Positions 1-9,100 of a stretch of DNA of 55,581 nt are shown piece by piece; position 1 is the first letter of the stretch; each line of letters opens with the position of its first letter. Origin of the DNA: a virus; IMG/VR virus record IMGVR_UViG_3300045242_000134, positions 1 through 55,581 of that record; one strand, given 5' to 3'. Below the pieces are notes generated by a model that worked only from the letters and a program-made list of their open reading frames with translations, was not told where the DNA came from and searched no databases. The translations under genes and the position numbers were made by a program.

Positions 1-127
1 ACGCCCACCATCACAGTAACCGTAAACATCGTAGGCACCGATCCGCCGGTAGCTATTCCCGTTCAAGCAGGTTCGATATTAACCTCGCCACCGACAACTG
101 CCGTTAGACAATTTCCAGTTGGCCGGA
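1..127. repeat. Left copy of 127-bp exact terminal direct repeat
   Basis: These bases are identical to 55455-55581. An exact overlap of 127 at contig ends is what a de Bruijn assembler leaves when it closes a circle with k=127, so this is read as proof of circularity (or circular permutation), not as a biological end repeat. The reading frame of the 702-codon gene is continuous through it. Confidence 0.95.
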
Positions 128-1419
128 ATTGGGCTTACGGACGCGGGCGTGTGTGGATGGCGTTGGCCAACGCCAAAGATTACATCGCTGGCGATATTGT
201 TGGTGGACCATCAGGAACCAAGGCACTCAAATTTCGAGATGCGATCCTGAACGTAACGGAAAATGATTTTCTTGCTGGTGGTGGCACTTTCACAATTCCA
301 GGTTCCATTGGTGATATTAAGGCGATGATTTTCACCGCGCAGATGGACACTTCGCTTGGTCAAGGTCCGCTGATGATATTCACTCCAACGCATGTGTTCA
401 GTAATAACGCACCTGTTGACCGCCTCACGTGGCAGACACTCACAAATCCAATCCAGACTGAGGCGGCAATCGGAAATGGTGGCTTGGGGCAGGATTCAAC
501 GTTCCTCGTCAACAGCGATACCACTTACCGCTCAACAGACGGAATTCGTTCGCTCATTTTGGCCGCGCAAGATTTCAACCTGTGGATACGCACGCCTATC
601 AGCCATGAAGTCCAGCGCATTCTTTCCCGTGACAATCAAGCGTTGCTTCCATTTGGAAGTGGAGTGTTCTTCGACAATCGAACGCTGATGACGGTCAGCC
701 CGATTTCAACACCGCAAGGCGTTTACCATCAAGGAGTGATTGCGTTGAACACAGATTTGATTACGACCGTTCGTGAGAAACAGCCACCGGCTTATGACGG
801 TGTGTGGCCGGGTATGAATTTGTTCAGTCAGGTGACGGGTCAATTCTCGGCAGTCGAACGTTGTTATCAATTTGTGTATAACTCCGTTTTACAGACTCTC
901 GAACTTTGGGAGTTGATGCCTGAAAGCGCGGGAGATGTGAATAACCAAAGCGCGGTTCCAATCGTTGGGGATAACGGGACGCAGGCAATCGAGTGGTGGT
1001 TTGAAAGTCCGGTATTATTCCGCGAGACGGACCCTGCCAAAAGGACTTTCAAGCGGTTGGTGAATGGAGAGATTTTCGTCACTGATTTAGTTGGTCAAGT
1101 TGACTTTCAAGTGTTCTGGAAACCCGACTTATATCCGTGCTGGCAACCGTGGATCGCATGGAGTGAGTGCGCCGCCCAAAACACAGGCGCTCCAACCGAC
1201 AACACTAAGCCCCAATTTCGTCCGCGTATGGGATTAGGAACGCCGTCGTCAACACCTTGCGATCCATCAACCAATAGACCGTTGAACGAAGGTTACTTTT
1301 TCCAAATAAAAATCGTCGTCACTGGTCAATGCGTTTTCTTGGGTGGACGATTTGCGGCGGTGATCATTCCTGAGGCTACGTTTGCAGCCCCGGCGTGCAA
1401 TGCAATTTGCGGAGGATGA
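1..1419 (+). CDS. Virion structural protein, C-terminal 472 codons (gene starts at 54765)
   Basis: This is the 3' part of a gene that starts at 54765 and crosses the circle junction, giving 702 aa in total. The frame is open from base 1; the ATG at 160 and the alternative codon at 151 are internal. The N-terminal part matches a pattern I know from uncharacterised virion proteins of environmental podoviruses ('LLLPKNQLAFGSN' followed by 'RPPRR'). The C-terminal half is rich in aromatic residues and beta-type sequence, with no transmembrane segment or enzyme motif. It ends in a TGA directly before the next gene, which has its own GGAGG. Probable role is connector, tail hub or decoration, inferred only from position among virion genes. 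Confidence 0.8.
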   Translation, partial: TPTITVTVNIVGTDPPVAIPVQAGSILTSPPTTAVRQFPVGRNWAYGRGRVWMALANAKDYIAGDIVGGPSGTKALKFRDAILNVTENDFLAGGGTFTIPGSIGDIKAMIFTAQMDTSLGQGPLMIFTPTHVFSNNAPVDRLTWQTLTNPIQTEAAIGNGGLGQDSTFLVNSDTTYRSTDGIRSLILAAQDFNLWIRTPISHEVQRILSRDNQALLPFGSGVFFDNRTLMTVSPISTPQGVYHQGVIALNTDLITTVREKQPPAYDGVWPGMNLFSQVTGQFSAVERCYQFVYNSVLQTLELWELMPESAGDVNNQSAVPIVGDNGTQAIEWWFESPVLFRETDPAKRTFKRLVNGEIFVTDLVGQVDFQVFWKPDLYPCWQPWIAWSECAAQNTGAPTDNTKPQFRPRMGLGTPSSTPCDPSTNRPLNEGYFFQIKIVVTGQCVFLGGRFAAVIIPEATFAAPACNAICGG

Positions 1420-1420
1420 A

Positions 1421-2320
1421 ATGACTACACCAATTTGCCGTCCTTGTGTGGCTCTGCCATGCACAAATCCAGATGATTTATCATCTGGTATAGACGGGGC
1501 TTTTTATAGTGCCTTGGACTTTTCTTTTTTGGTTTCCTGTCCAGAAAATTGTTATTGTCCAAGTGGTCTTTTCCCACAAACAATTTCAATTCTCGCAAGC
1601 ACGATTCCGCCAGTCATTCCACCGATTCTTGAACCGGGCGATCCAATCATCCTGCGACTTCAAGGTTGCACGGCGTTAATCACTCGCACACTGGACGCTG
1701 GTTCGACTCAAGCTCAAATCGCTGCCGCCGCGCAGTCGATGCAAGCGGAGTGGGCGGGACAACAGGCGTTGTGTTTGGCCACACAAGTTCCGGGTGTCAA
1801 TTGCACACCAAGCGATTCCATTGATGTGTGCAATGACCCACAGACTTTCTTTTGCGCCATTCAGGGAGGAACAATCACAGTTCCTGCGGGAACGTTCTGC
1901 CAAACACTTTCAACTGTCGGATTAACTCAAGCTCAAATTGACGCGGCTGTTGCTTTGATAAAAGCCAGTCTCAATGAACTTGCGAAGGAAAAGTTTTGTT
2001 CGTTCCTTCACATCTTTTGTTCTCTCACTTTTACTGACACGCTATTTGGAACGGAGTGGACATTGCGAGTGGATAATTTTAGCGCATTAAATTTCGACTC
2101 CAGCAGCTTTCAGATTTTCGATAATACAACCAATGCGTTTTTGCAAAGCTCTGTTCAACCCTCAATTGCCCCCGGTGTGGTAAACGTCGTGGTACTTGAC
2201 GCACAACCCGGCGTGCCGCCTGCTGGATTTTTTATGACCTACAAAGGTGTGAGGTTTTTTACCTACCCAAACAATCTTGCCGGTCACACCGTGGTGGTGC
2301 GTTTACAAGTTTGCCCATGA
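1421..2320 (+). CDS. Cysteine-rich virion-region protein, 299 aa
   Basis: ATG 1421 is chosen because GGAGG at 1411-1415 sits 5 nt before it; an in-frame TTG at 1382 lies inside the previous gene and is unlikely. The protein has about 16 cysteines, clustered at the N-terminus (CRPC, CPENCYC) and mid-region. It also has two repeats of an 'LTQAQIDAA / STQAQIAAA' helical segment that resembles a duplicated three-helix unit (residues about 98-130 and 170-200). The C-terminal 110 aa look like a beta-sandwich. I do not recognise the family. Cotranscription with the 702-aa gene (1-nt gap) suggests a virion component, perhaps fibre or decoration. No signal peptide is seen, so the cysteines may be disulphides in the particle or metal ligands. 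Confidence 0.75.
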   Translation: MTTPICRPCVALPCTNPDDLSSGIDGAFYSALDFSFLVSCPENCYCPSGLFPQTISILASTIPPVIPPILEPGDPIILRLQGCTALITRTLDAGSTQAQIAAAAQSMQAEWAGQQALCLATQVPGVNCTPSDSIDVCNDPQTFFCAIQGGTITVPAGTFCQTLSTVGLTQAQIDAAVALIKASLNELAKEKFCSFLHIFCSLTFTDTLFGTEWTLRVDNFSALNFDSSSFQIFDNTTNAFLQSSVQPSIAPGVVNVVVLDAQPGVPPAGFFMTYKGVRFFTYPNNLAGHTVVVRLQVCP

Positions 2321-2366
2321 CGACTATCCTTGACGTTAACGTTATCGGATAGTAAAGAAGGCTAAG
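2321..2366 (+). promoter_or_regulatory. Intergenic hairpin with embedded palindrome
   Basis: The 46-nt gap holds ACTATCC (2323-2329) paired with GGATAGT (2347-2353), and the perfect palindrome ACGTTAACGT (2333-2342) inside the loop. A purine-rich AAAGAAGG ribosome site (2354-2361) follows. It could be an mRNA processing hairpin or a protein-binding site; there is no T-run, so it is not an intrinsic terminator. Confidence 0.4.
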
Positions 2367-3371
2367 ATGCTCACCGTATCAGAGGCAGAAGACAGCCGAA
2401 TCAATAGAATATCCGGCGTCTGCCCCGGCTCACCGGATTGGTTTCAGTTGCTTAACGACGGCACGCGCATGTTAATGCGACGTGGTAATTGGTGGGGAAC
2501 ACTCAAGGTTATGCGTGGTTGCATCTACAACGGATGTGTGACTTGGCCGCGCCCGGTTGGAACTGTTCTCGCCTTCGACCGATGCGGGGCAGCACCTCCC
2601 AAGAATCAATGGTATGACTTCAACGCCGTTCTCCCTGAACACGTCCATCAATTCAACCGCAACGAAGGAGTGTTTGGCTGTGCTCGGGACATTGCTTTGG
2701 TTGACCACGGCACGAGTCCGGTCTTCAACCCAATTCCGTGCGGCCAAAATCGTTATATCCGATTCATGCCCGTTCAGCCAACCGACGTGGGCAAAAGTAT
2801 CACACTCTTTGGGATTGACGGTAACGGTGTGGAAATCATCAGCACACGAAGTGATGGAACAATACAACCGGGGCTTGTCCTTACGCTTGCCATCCCGTTC
2901 GTACAGACGCCGATCTTAATTCGCCGCGTTGACCGAGTTATCAAAGACGAAACGGATGGTCCAATTTACGGCTATCAGGTGAGCATTGATGGAACCATAG
3001 ATAATCTGGCGACATACGCGCCCGGTGAGACGCTGCCTGATTATCGCACCTCACGACTCGTGCGTTCCACCTGTCGCGATTGCGGTTGCTGGCCGTCGCA
3101 GATTGCGGCATTCGTGAAGCTCGCGTTCGTTCCTGCAAAGCGCCCTGATGACCTTATCTTAATCGAGAACCTAGATGCCCTTGCGCTCGCAATGCAAAGT
3201 ATAAAAATGTCTGATTCATTTGATTCACAAGGAGCGGAAGGAATGATGTTAAGGGCGACCCATGAGCTAAATTTAGAGCTAAGGGACCGTCTTCCGATAG
3301 ACGCTACTCCGGTGCGATTTGCCCCATTTGGAACGGCAAGGTTAGAGAGACTCAGTATCGGGATGCAGTGA
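2367..3371 (+). CDS. Probable head-tail connector or tail adaptor protein, 334 aa
   Basis: ATG 2367 follows an AAAGAAGG ribosome site. The sequence opens 'MLTVSEAEDSRINRISGVC' and continues with a tryptophan-rich region (NWWGTLKV, residues about 39-46) and a predicted all-beta middle. I have seen similar architecture in uncharacterised proteins encoded beside portal-proximal virion genes in environmental phages, but I cannot name a family. Its last 30 bases overlap the 3' end of the antisense HNH gene at 3342. That is the expected geometry if the endonuclease gene inserted just behind it. The reading frame itself looks intact. Confidence 0.75.
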   Translation: MLTVSEAEDSRINRISGVCPGSPDWFQLLNDGTRMLMRRGNWWGTLKVMRGCIYNGCVTWPRPVGTVLAFDRCGAAPPKNQWYDFNAVLPEHVHQFNRNEGVFGCARDIALVDHGTSPVFNPIPCGQNRYIRFMPVQPTDVGKSITLFGIDGNGVEIISTRSDGTIQPGLVLTLAIPFVQTPILIRRVDRVIKDETDGPIYGYQVSIDGTIDNLATYAPGETLPDYRTSRLVRSTCRDCGCWPSQIAAFVKLAFVPAKRPDDLILIENLDALALAMQSIKMSDSFDSQGAEGMMLRATHELNLELRDRLPIDATPVRFAPFGTARLERLSIGMQ

Positions 3372-3878
3372 TTCTTTCCAAGTTTTGTTTTTAACCACCA
3401 TACAAATGTTTTCTTTTGTCACACAAAACTGAACTGCCAATTGACGACTTGAAGCTCCTTCTGATGACAGCCTTCTGATTTCTCTTACCTTGTCCCAAGT
3501 TAATTTTGACAATGGATGATCCTCTCCCGAGGAGAATGGGTGGGTTCTGTTTCTTCCTTTTGAAACTGCATCTTTGATGTTTGTAATTCTGTCACCCAAA
3601 AATAAATGGTCAGGACGAACACATGCCCGATTGTCGCACTTGTGAAGAACCCATTCATCATGCGGAAATTTTCCGTAATGGATCATCCAAGATATTCTGT
3701 GCACGGCTACCGGAATCCGGGGTTTTATCTGCGCTGCGCTCATTATTCCATAACCGCTCGGATTTTTAGTTTTTGTCCATACCCAACAATTCCCAAGATG
3801 GGGCATGTGTTGCGGTATGGGGCCATTCTTATCTACAGCGGCCCAAAATCTTGGTTCAATAGGTAATCGTCCGGGCAT
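3342..3878 (-). CDS. Free-standing HNH homing endonuclease, 178 aa
   Basis: The protein shows the phage HNH layout: 'CWVWTKTKNPSGYG' (residues about 30-43), then 'HRISWMIHYGKFP', 'VLHKCDNRACVRPDHLFLG' (catalytic H plus Cys/Asp/Asn/His set) and a C-terminal helix-turn-helix ('SSRQLAVQFCVTKENI') of the NUMOD/resolvase type for target binding. Start ATG 3878 is chosen; a TTG at 3959 would add 27 residues that lack HNH character and would run through the inverted repeat. The gene is antisense to the flanking virion genes and sits exactly between two of them, as expected for an invasive homing gene. The expected role is to nick or cut alleles lacking the insertion, to spread itself. Confidence 0.9.
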   Translation of the reverse strand: MPGRLPIEPRFWAAVDKNGPIPQHMPHLGNCWVWTKTKNPSGYGIMSAAQIKPRIPVAVHRISWMIHYGKFPHDEWVLHKCDNRACVRPDHLFLGDRITNIKDAVSKGRNRTHPFSSGEDHPLSKLTWDKVREIRRLSSEGASSRQLAVQFCVTKENICMVVKNKTWKESLHPDTESL

Positions 3879-3895
3879 AAAAAATCCATCGCCGT

Positions 3896-3953
3896 GTAGT
3901 TCGGCAAGAGGAGGACTCTCGCCACAGCGATGGAAATTGGCTTGCCGAACTAC
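3896..3953. repeat. 13-bp perfect inverted repeat with 32-nt structured loop
   Basis: GTAGTTCGGCAAG (3896-3908) is the exact complement of CTTGCCGAACTAC (3941-3953). The loop holds two smaller hairpins: AGAG/CTCT around GAGGA, and TCGC/GCGA around CACA. It lies just upstream of the HNH start (3878, - strand), so it would fold in the 5' leader of that message. Regulatory hairpins before free-standing endonucleases are known in T4-like phages; here the role is inferred. Confidence 0.6.
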
Positions 3954-4006
3954 CAGCAATGTGCTTTCAGTTAAGCAGATGACTTCCTATTCGTCAACTT
4001 CGTAAT

Positions 4007-4786
4007 ATGCCAACCTTCGGAGTATCAACAACAAATCCTCCAAGGACTGGTTTCGGATCTGTTCCACAAAGCATACCGATTCCCCCCAACGTCTTCTCTC
4101 AACTTAGCGGGGCTGTGCCCAATTTCACCGGCAACTTAGCTGGCGCTGGCAGCGTTATTCAAAGCCAACTCGCGGGCGATGTAAGTCCCGGCACAATGAA
4201 CGCGCTCAAGACTGGCGCTGCTGAATTTGGAGTTGCCAGTGGTATGCCGGGAAGCGATTTGGAAGAAAACCAACTGTTCGGAAACATCGCAGGTTTCAGC
4301 GAGGGTCAGCAGCAGAAAGGTCTTCAAAATCTCTTGGCTCAAATCGGAGCACTTGGACCGACACAGACCAATCCAAATCTCGCGGCAGAAATCTCCGCAC
4401 GCAATGCCGATTATGCTGCTGCTCCCGATCCAAAGCTCGCCGCTCAAGAACAATTCAATCAATGGCTCAAGGGCGCGGGTGCCGCAGCAGGGTTGGCAAA
4501 TCCCGCTCGTGGACCATGGTGGGCACCTCAAGGCATCAGCAGCCCGCCAATTGGAGCGACGATTGGGCGTAGCTATGCGGGCGCAGGTGGAAATTTTAAT
4601 CCATTCGGATCACCTGATGCGTTTGGCTACAACTATAGCAATCCCGAAGCAGGAACTACTGGTGTTTACGGCGCAACAAATCCATCAACTTACACGGCTT
4701 CTGGTTCCGCGTTGGCTCCCAATTATTACTCACCATTGGATGAAGAACAGGTGCCAACCGCTCCCGGACCTGACCCCTACGGTTAA
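4007..4786 (+). CDS. Glycine/alanine/proline-rich internal virion protein, 259 aa
   Basis: ATG 4007 has no clear ribosome site. The sequence is low complexity (Gly, Ala, Pro, Asn, Gln), with a helical segment 'LEENQLFGNIAGFSEGQQQ' around residue 80 and a flexible C-terminus rich in Gly, Tyr and Ser. No enzyme motif is visible. Small low-complexity proteins encoded just before large internal proteins in podoviruses (P22 gp7/gp20-like, T7 gp14-like positions) are often ejected with DNA. That role is inferred from order alone. Its stop overlaps the next start by one base (TAATG). Confidence 0.75.
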   Translation: MPTFGVSTTNPPRTGFGSVPQSIPIPPNVFSQLSGAVPNFTGNLAGAGSVIQSQLAGDVSPGTMNALKTGAAEFGVASGMPGSDLEENQLFGNIAGFSEGQQQKGLQNLLAQIGALGPTQTNPNLAAEISARNADYAAAPDPKLAAQEQFNQWLKGAGAAAGLANPARGPWWAPQGISSPPIGATIGRSYAGAGGNFNPFGSPDAFGYNYSNPEAGTTGVYGATNPSTYTASGSALAPNYYSPLDEEQVPTAPGPDPYG

Positions 4787-5694
4787 TGGCCTTAGACATT
4801 CCAACGCCCTGGGTTCACGGCCCAAATGTAGCCGAAGCGATTTCCTCTGGCGCCGCTGCTGGTGAGGGCGCTGCCCGCATCAATCTTCAACGTGATGAAT
4901 CTTCCGCACGACTGGCTCAAGATGCGATTCAACACAATCAGCAGATACAAGCTGAAAGCGCACGGCTCTCTCAACAGGAACACATAGCGCAGATGGAGAT
5001 GCAGGCGCGAAAGGAAGTATCGCAACAAAATCAATTGCGTGAGCAACAACGATTGGCGATTACCGACGCCTACCATCAGGCCCAAATTGGTGTTGAAAAA
5101 GGACGACTTGAGCAGCAACAGGCAGTTGCGCAGGCCAAGGCGAAAGAGGCAGCAGCAGCATTTCAGCGCGAGCAAAGCTTCGCATCAGATGTAGCGTCGG
5201 GCGTTCCGGTGATGGATGCCTTTCGAAAAAATCCAGTCAGCCCTTCTGTGTTGAGTGCAATTGGTAGAACGCAGTTGAAGGAAGACACGGCAGCAAAACC
5301 CGTTCTACGCGAAGGCAAGTTTCCACTCATTGAATACGATCCCAAAACTGGAACCACCCGACAGGTTTACACACCTCCAACTCCTGCTGGATTAAGCGCA
5401 GCCGACAAGGAGGATTTGAAAGACCTTCGACACGAGCGTGATACCCTTACAAAGAAGATGGGAGATTCTCTTAGTGAACGCATTGCCCCAACACCGCCAG
5501 AAGAACGCAAGGCGAATGAAGACAGACTTAATTTGCTGAACAAGCAGATTGATTCCATCAAGCGTGGATCAAAACCAAATACCGAATCCGACACTTCGAA
5601 GGACAAGATCACTCGCGCTCACGCATTGGGTATCGCTCACCCCGATTGGACCAAAGAACAAATCATTGATGCGGTGAACAAGGAAATGCAGTAA
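4786..5694 (+). CDS. Coiled-coil internal virion protein, 302 aa
   Basis: It starts at the ATG that shares a base with the previous stop, so translation is coupled. Residues about 35-135 are a long charged coiled coil very rich in Gln, Glu and Ala; residues about 205-260 form a second coil. The centre has a short Pro/Thr-rich linker. The C-terminus ('ALGIAHPDWTKEQIIDAVNK') looks like a small helical domain. There is no catalytic motif. Together with its neighbours at 4007 and 6183 it resembles the trio of ejection proteins seen in short-tailed phages; this is inference from order and composition. Confidence 0.75.
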   Translation: MALDIPTPWVHGPNVAEAISSGAAAGEGAARINLQRDESSARLAQDAIQHNQQIQAESARLSQQEHIAQMEMQARKEVSQQNQLREQQRLAITDAYHQAQIGVEKGRLEQQQAVAQAKAKEAAAAFQREQSFASDVASGVPVMDAFRKNPVSPSVLSAIGRTQLKEDTAAKPVLREGKFPLIEYDPKTGTTRQVYTPPTPAGLSAADKEDLKDLRHERDTLTKKMGDSLSERIAPTPPEERKANEDRLNLLNKQIDSIKRGSKPNTESDTSKDKITRAHALGIAHPDWTKEQIIDAVNKEMQ

Positions 5695-5706
5695 TGGTGG
5701 TCTGTG

Positions 5707-6150
5707 TCAAAACGGAGACGATTTTCGGTGGCGATTGTTGTGGCAATCATTACACAACCAAACAACATCTAATTTGTGCTCAACTGAATACCCATTATGA
5801 TGGTGAGCTTCTATCTTGGATTTTTTGCCGCAATCAGAGCACTTTTTTGCTCTGATCAAAGCACCGCTCTTTACGGCATTCCTAACGGCGTTTTGGGCAC
5901 GCTTTACTTCCAAATATTTTGGATATTCTGGACTATTCTTTCGTCTGTAATAATAAGCCCTAACCCTCTCCAAATATTTTTGTTTATTCTTTCGATAATG
6001 CCGCTGCGTGAGTTTGTTGCATCTTTTCGGATCAGACCAATATCTCCTCCTAGAGCTTTCAATGTATCGCTCTTTGTGATCTGCGTAATATTCCCTATAT
6101 TTTCGCTTATAATAAGCTTTGTATTTTTGGTAGTTCTCCGCACCTGTCAT
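5707..6150 (-). CDS. HNH endonuclease with zinc-binding HNH domain, 147 aa
   Basis: The N-terminal 80 residues are strongly basic and Tyr/Arg rich ('YRKKYREYY', 'RHYRKNKQKYLERVRAYYYRR'), probably a DNA-wrapping helix. The C-terminus is a compact HNH: CSDCG (residues about 105-109), EAHHHNGYS, then WLCNDCHNNRH. The paired CxxC motifs bind zinc and the HH/N/H are catalytic. Like the gene at 3342 it is antisense, wedged between two virion genes with only 12 and 32 bases on either side. Its A+T content is higher than that of its neighbours, consistent with recent arrival. Confidence 0.88.
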   Translation of the reverse strand: MTGAENYQKYKAYYKRKYREYYADHKERYIESSRRRYWSDPKRCNKLTQRHYRKNKQKYLERVRAYYYRRKNSPEYPKYLEVKRAQNAVRNAVKSGALIRAKKCSDCGKKSKIEAHHHNGYSVEHKLDVVWLCNDCHNNRHRKSSPF

Positions 6151-6182
6151 AGAATTTACAGAATAATCTAAAGGCGATTAAC

Positions 6183-9100
6183 TTGGCAAACAATTTCACA
6201 TTTACAGAAGAAGACTTCGCTCCCAAAAGTAAGTTCGATTTCACTGAGGAAGATTTCCAACCATCTGAAGTGCCTCAATTTTCATCAGACCGTAATTTAG
6301 TTCCACCCACACCGCAGGACACCGCAGAAGCACAAGCTCGAGGAAGTTTCGCCTCTCCAATCAATCAGGCTATGGAGACAGCAGGCCGTGGCGTGGTTGG
6401 CGCTTACAACGCGGCATTCGCTGGTCCACTGACAACACCGCCACTGGAATACGGAAAACCGCTGGTTCACCTCGCGGAACCATTGACACCCGAAGAAGAA
6501 GCCAGCATACCTCCGGTGCTCGCTGGTGGTTATCGCTCTGTATCAAAGGCCGCTGATGCCTTAACCACTCCCGAGATGCTGCTAACCATGCCTTTCTTGG
6601 GATCCAAACCCATTCAGGCAGCGTTTATGGCGCAGATGGGGCTGAACGTGCCTGGACAGGTCGAACGCGCCAAGGAGGTGCTCTCAGACCCCAATGCTTC
6701 GACAATTGAAAAAACTGAATCAGTGGTCGATCCGTTAATCACAGCGGGATTTACTGGATTAGCAGCGCGAGGATTAGCAAGAGAAACACCATCGACAGAA
6801 GTCGCACAACCAAAGGAAACAGATGCCAGCAAAGTCGGAGAAGCAGCGCCGGTTCATGCAGATGTGCGCACACAGCCCATCGAAGGCGAAAGGCAAGTGC
6901 CCACCGAAGAAGGTGGCGCAGGAATTCAGTCACAAGCCGAAGGACAAACGGTACGTGAAGTATCACTAAGTCCTTCTGAAACGCTCGAAAAAGTTATTCG
7001 AGATCCAGACTCAAAGGCCAACAACAAACATTCGACCGAAGCAGGCATGGCGGTGAAATCAGTCAAAGACCTTGACACGCTGCTGGATTTGCGAGACAGG
7101 CTTTTGAAGGAGAGCAAAGACTTGTTCAAACAATCGGCAGAGGAAACCGATCCTGCAAAGAAGATGGAGTTGATGAACAAGGGTGCCTTAATTGGTGTTA
7201 AATCACAACTTCCACGAGAAGCAATTGAAGTAGCGACCAATGTTGGTTCTTGGGCAGAGACTCCTGAAAAGAATTGGACGAACCTCGGTGAGCGTCCGTT
7301 GGAGCACTCAAAAAATCCAGAGGTGGTTGATTGGTTGCATAAGAACAAAAGGATTTTCAGCGAGGGTGTTGAATTGCCAGAGAAGACGAAACCCACCCCG
7401 ACCGAAACAGTTTTGGCCAATTACTCCACCACAGGTCACGGTCTCCCCGCTGGAGTGCCAGATCATGGCCCACAATTCGCCAGTGAATTGATGGAAGCAT
7501 CTCGTCAGCTTGGCGCTCTCGTCCGTAGCCGCGCCACACTTCGTCCGGGTGTCCTTGGCCAATTCGTTCGCACCAAACTCGCGGGTATCAAACAGGCCGA
7601 CAAAATTGAAGTTGGCGACATTCGAAATCAAAATACTGTTGCTCACGAGATTGGTCATAGCCTTGATGGAATTCTGTGGCCGACAGTGAATTTCGGAGAA
7701 AGCCAAGAAAGTTTAGCTGCGAGGTTAAGCCCGACATATTTCCCCACGAGCCAACAAGCGATGCGTTCTCTTGGTAAAGATTTATCCAAAGAACTAACCA
7801 GCGTCAGTGAGTTAATGCGTGGTCCAATGACCGGCAGCAAAGGGCATGTTGCCTATCGTAAACGCGCTACGGAATTGATTGCCGATTACTTCTCGCTCTA
7901 CGCACACGACCGTGATCGTGCTGCGGCGATGGCTCCAAAGTTCACAAAAGGATTTGAGAATGCCTTAGCCAAAGACCAAAACACTGCCGATGTGGTGAAA
8001 GGCGTTGTCAGTGGAAATGTCATTCCCAAACCGCCGCCGCCAGCACTTCCAAAACAGTTGGCAGGCATCACTGGCACACCACCGCAACCCGGCACGGCGA
8101 TGCCTGGACAAGTTCCGGCACCGCCAATCGCTCCGCCTCCTGTCAGAGAACGCGCAGCGGCAGTTGCCGCCGAAGGATTGGTTAAAGATGCTGTCAGAAC
8201 ATTCGCCGCAAAAGTTGAGAAGGCTCGTATCGTTGCTGACAACTGGAGGAAGTTTGTTAAGAGCCAATCGGATCGCAACGACGTGGGCGCTTTCGTTGAG
8301 GGCATCGGCAATCTGGAAAAACCCGGCGACACTATCGACCGCGTTCGCAACCGAATGACTCCAGCCAAGGAGCGACTGGCCAAAGACTACCGTTTTCGTC
8401 AAGAGTTGGAGCGACAGGAGATTAACAAATATCTTAAGGACAGCGAGGAGGGTGAGTATCTCAAATTCCTTGAAGATTATCTCGGTCACTTCTACGTGGA
8501 TAACACAGCAAAGCGTCAGGCGGCAATCTCTCGTTGGGCCAAAGAATCACCACATGCCAAGCAACGTAAGTTGCCCACACTGAAAGAGGCAGTTGACATG
8601 GGGCTCACGCCCATCACTCAAGACCCTGCTGTTACTTACGAATTGAATTCAAGAATCAATTGGCAGGTTGCTACCAACCGTAAGTTTGTTGATAAACTCG
8701 GAGACATTAAAACCGCCGCTGGCGCTGATGCTGTTGTTCCGGCCAAAGACGCTCCAGCAGGTTGGGAAATCACAAACAATCCGCTTATCCAGCGCGTGTA
8801 TGCCCGTCGTGTTCCGAATGGAGTTATGATTTGGAAAGGTGGCGCTGCAATTCATCCTGACATTTGGCGTGCTGCACGTCAGATTTTGGAAGCGCCACAA
8901 TCAGGCGACTTGGGAAAGGCTTATGATGCCATCAACGGATTCACGCGAGCTAATGCGTTTGCATTTTCCTTATTCCACGACCTTACACTTAGAAGTGCTG
9001 CTGTCGGATCGCAGGCAACTCTGGCAAACCCATTGCGTGGATTGGTCCGATTATTTGAGCGTCATCCTATCACTGGAGAACGGCAGATATTTGCCTCCAC

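Noticed and set aside
1-127. Biological direct terminal repeats of a T7-like genome
   Set aside because: The length equals a common assembler k-mer and the repeat lies inside a coding gene whose frame is continuous, so an assembly overlap on a circular molecule is simpler.
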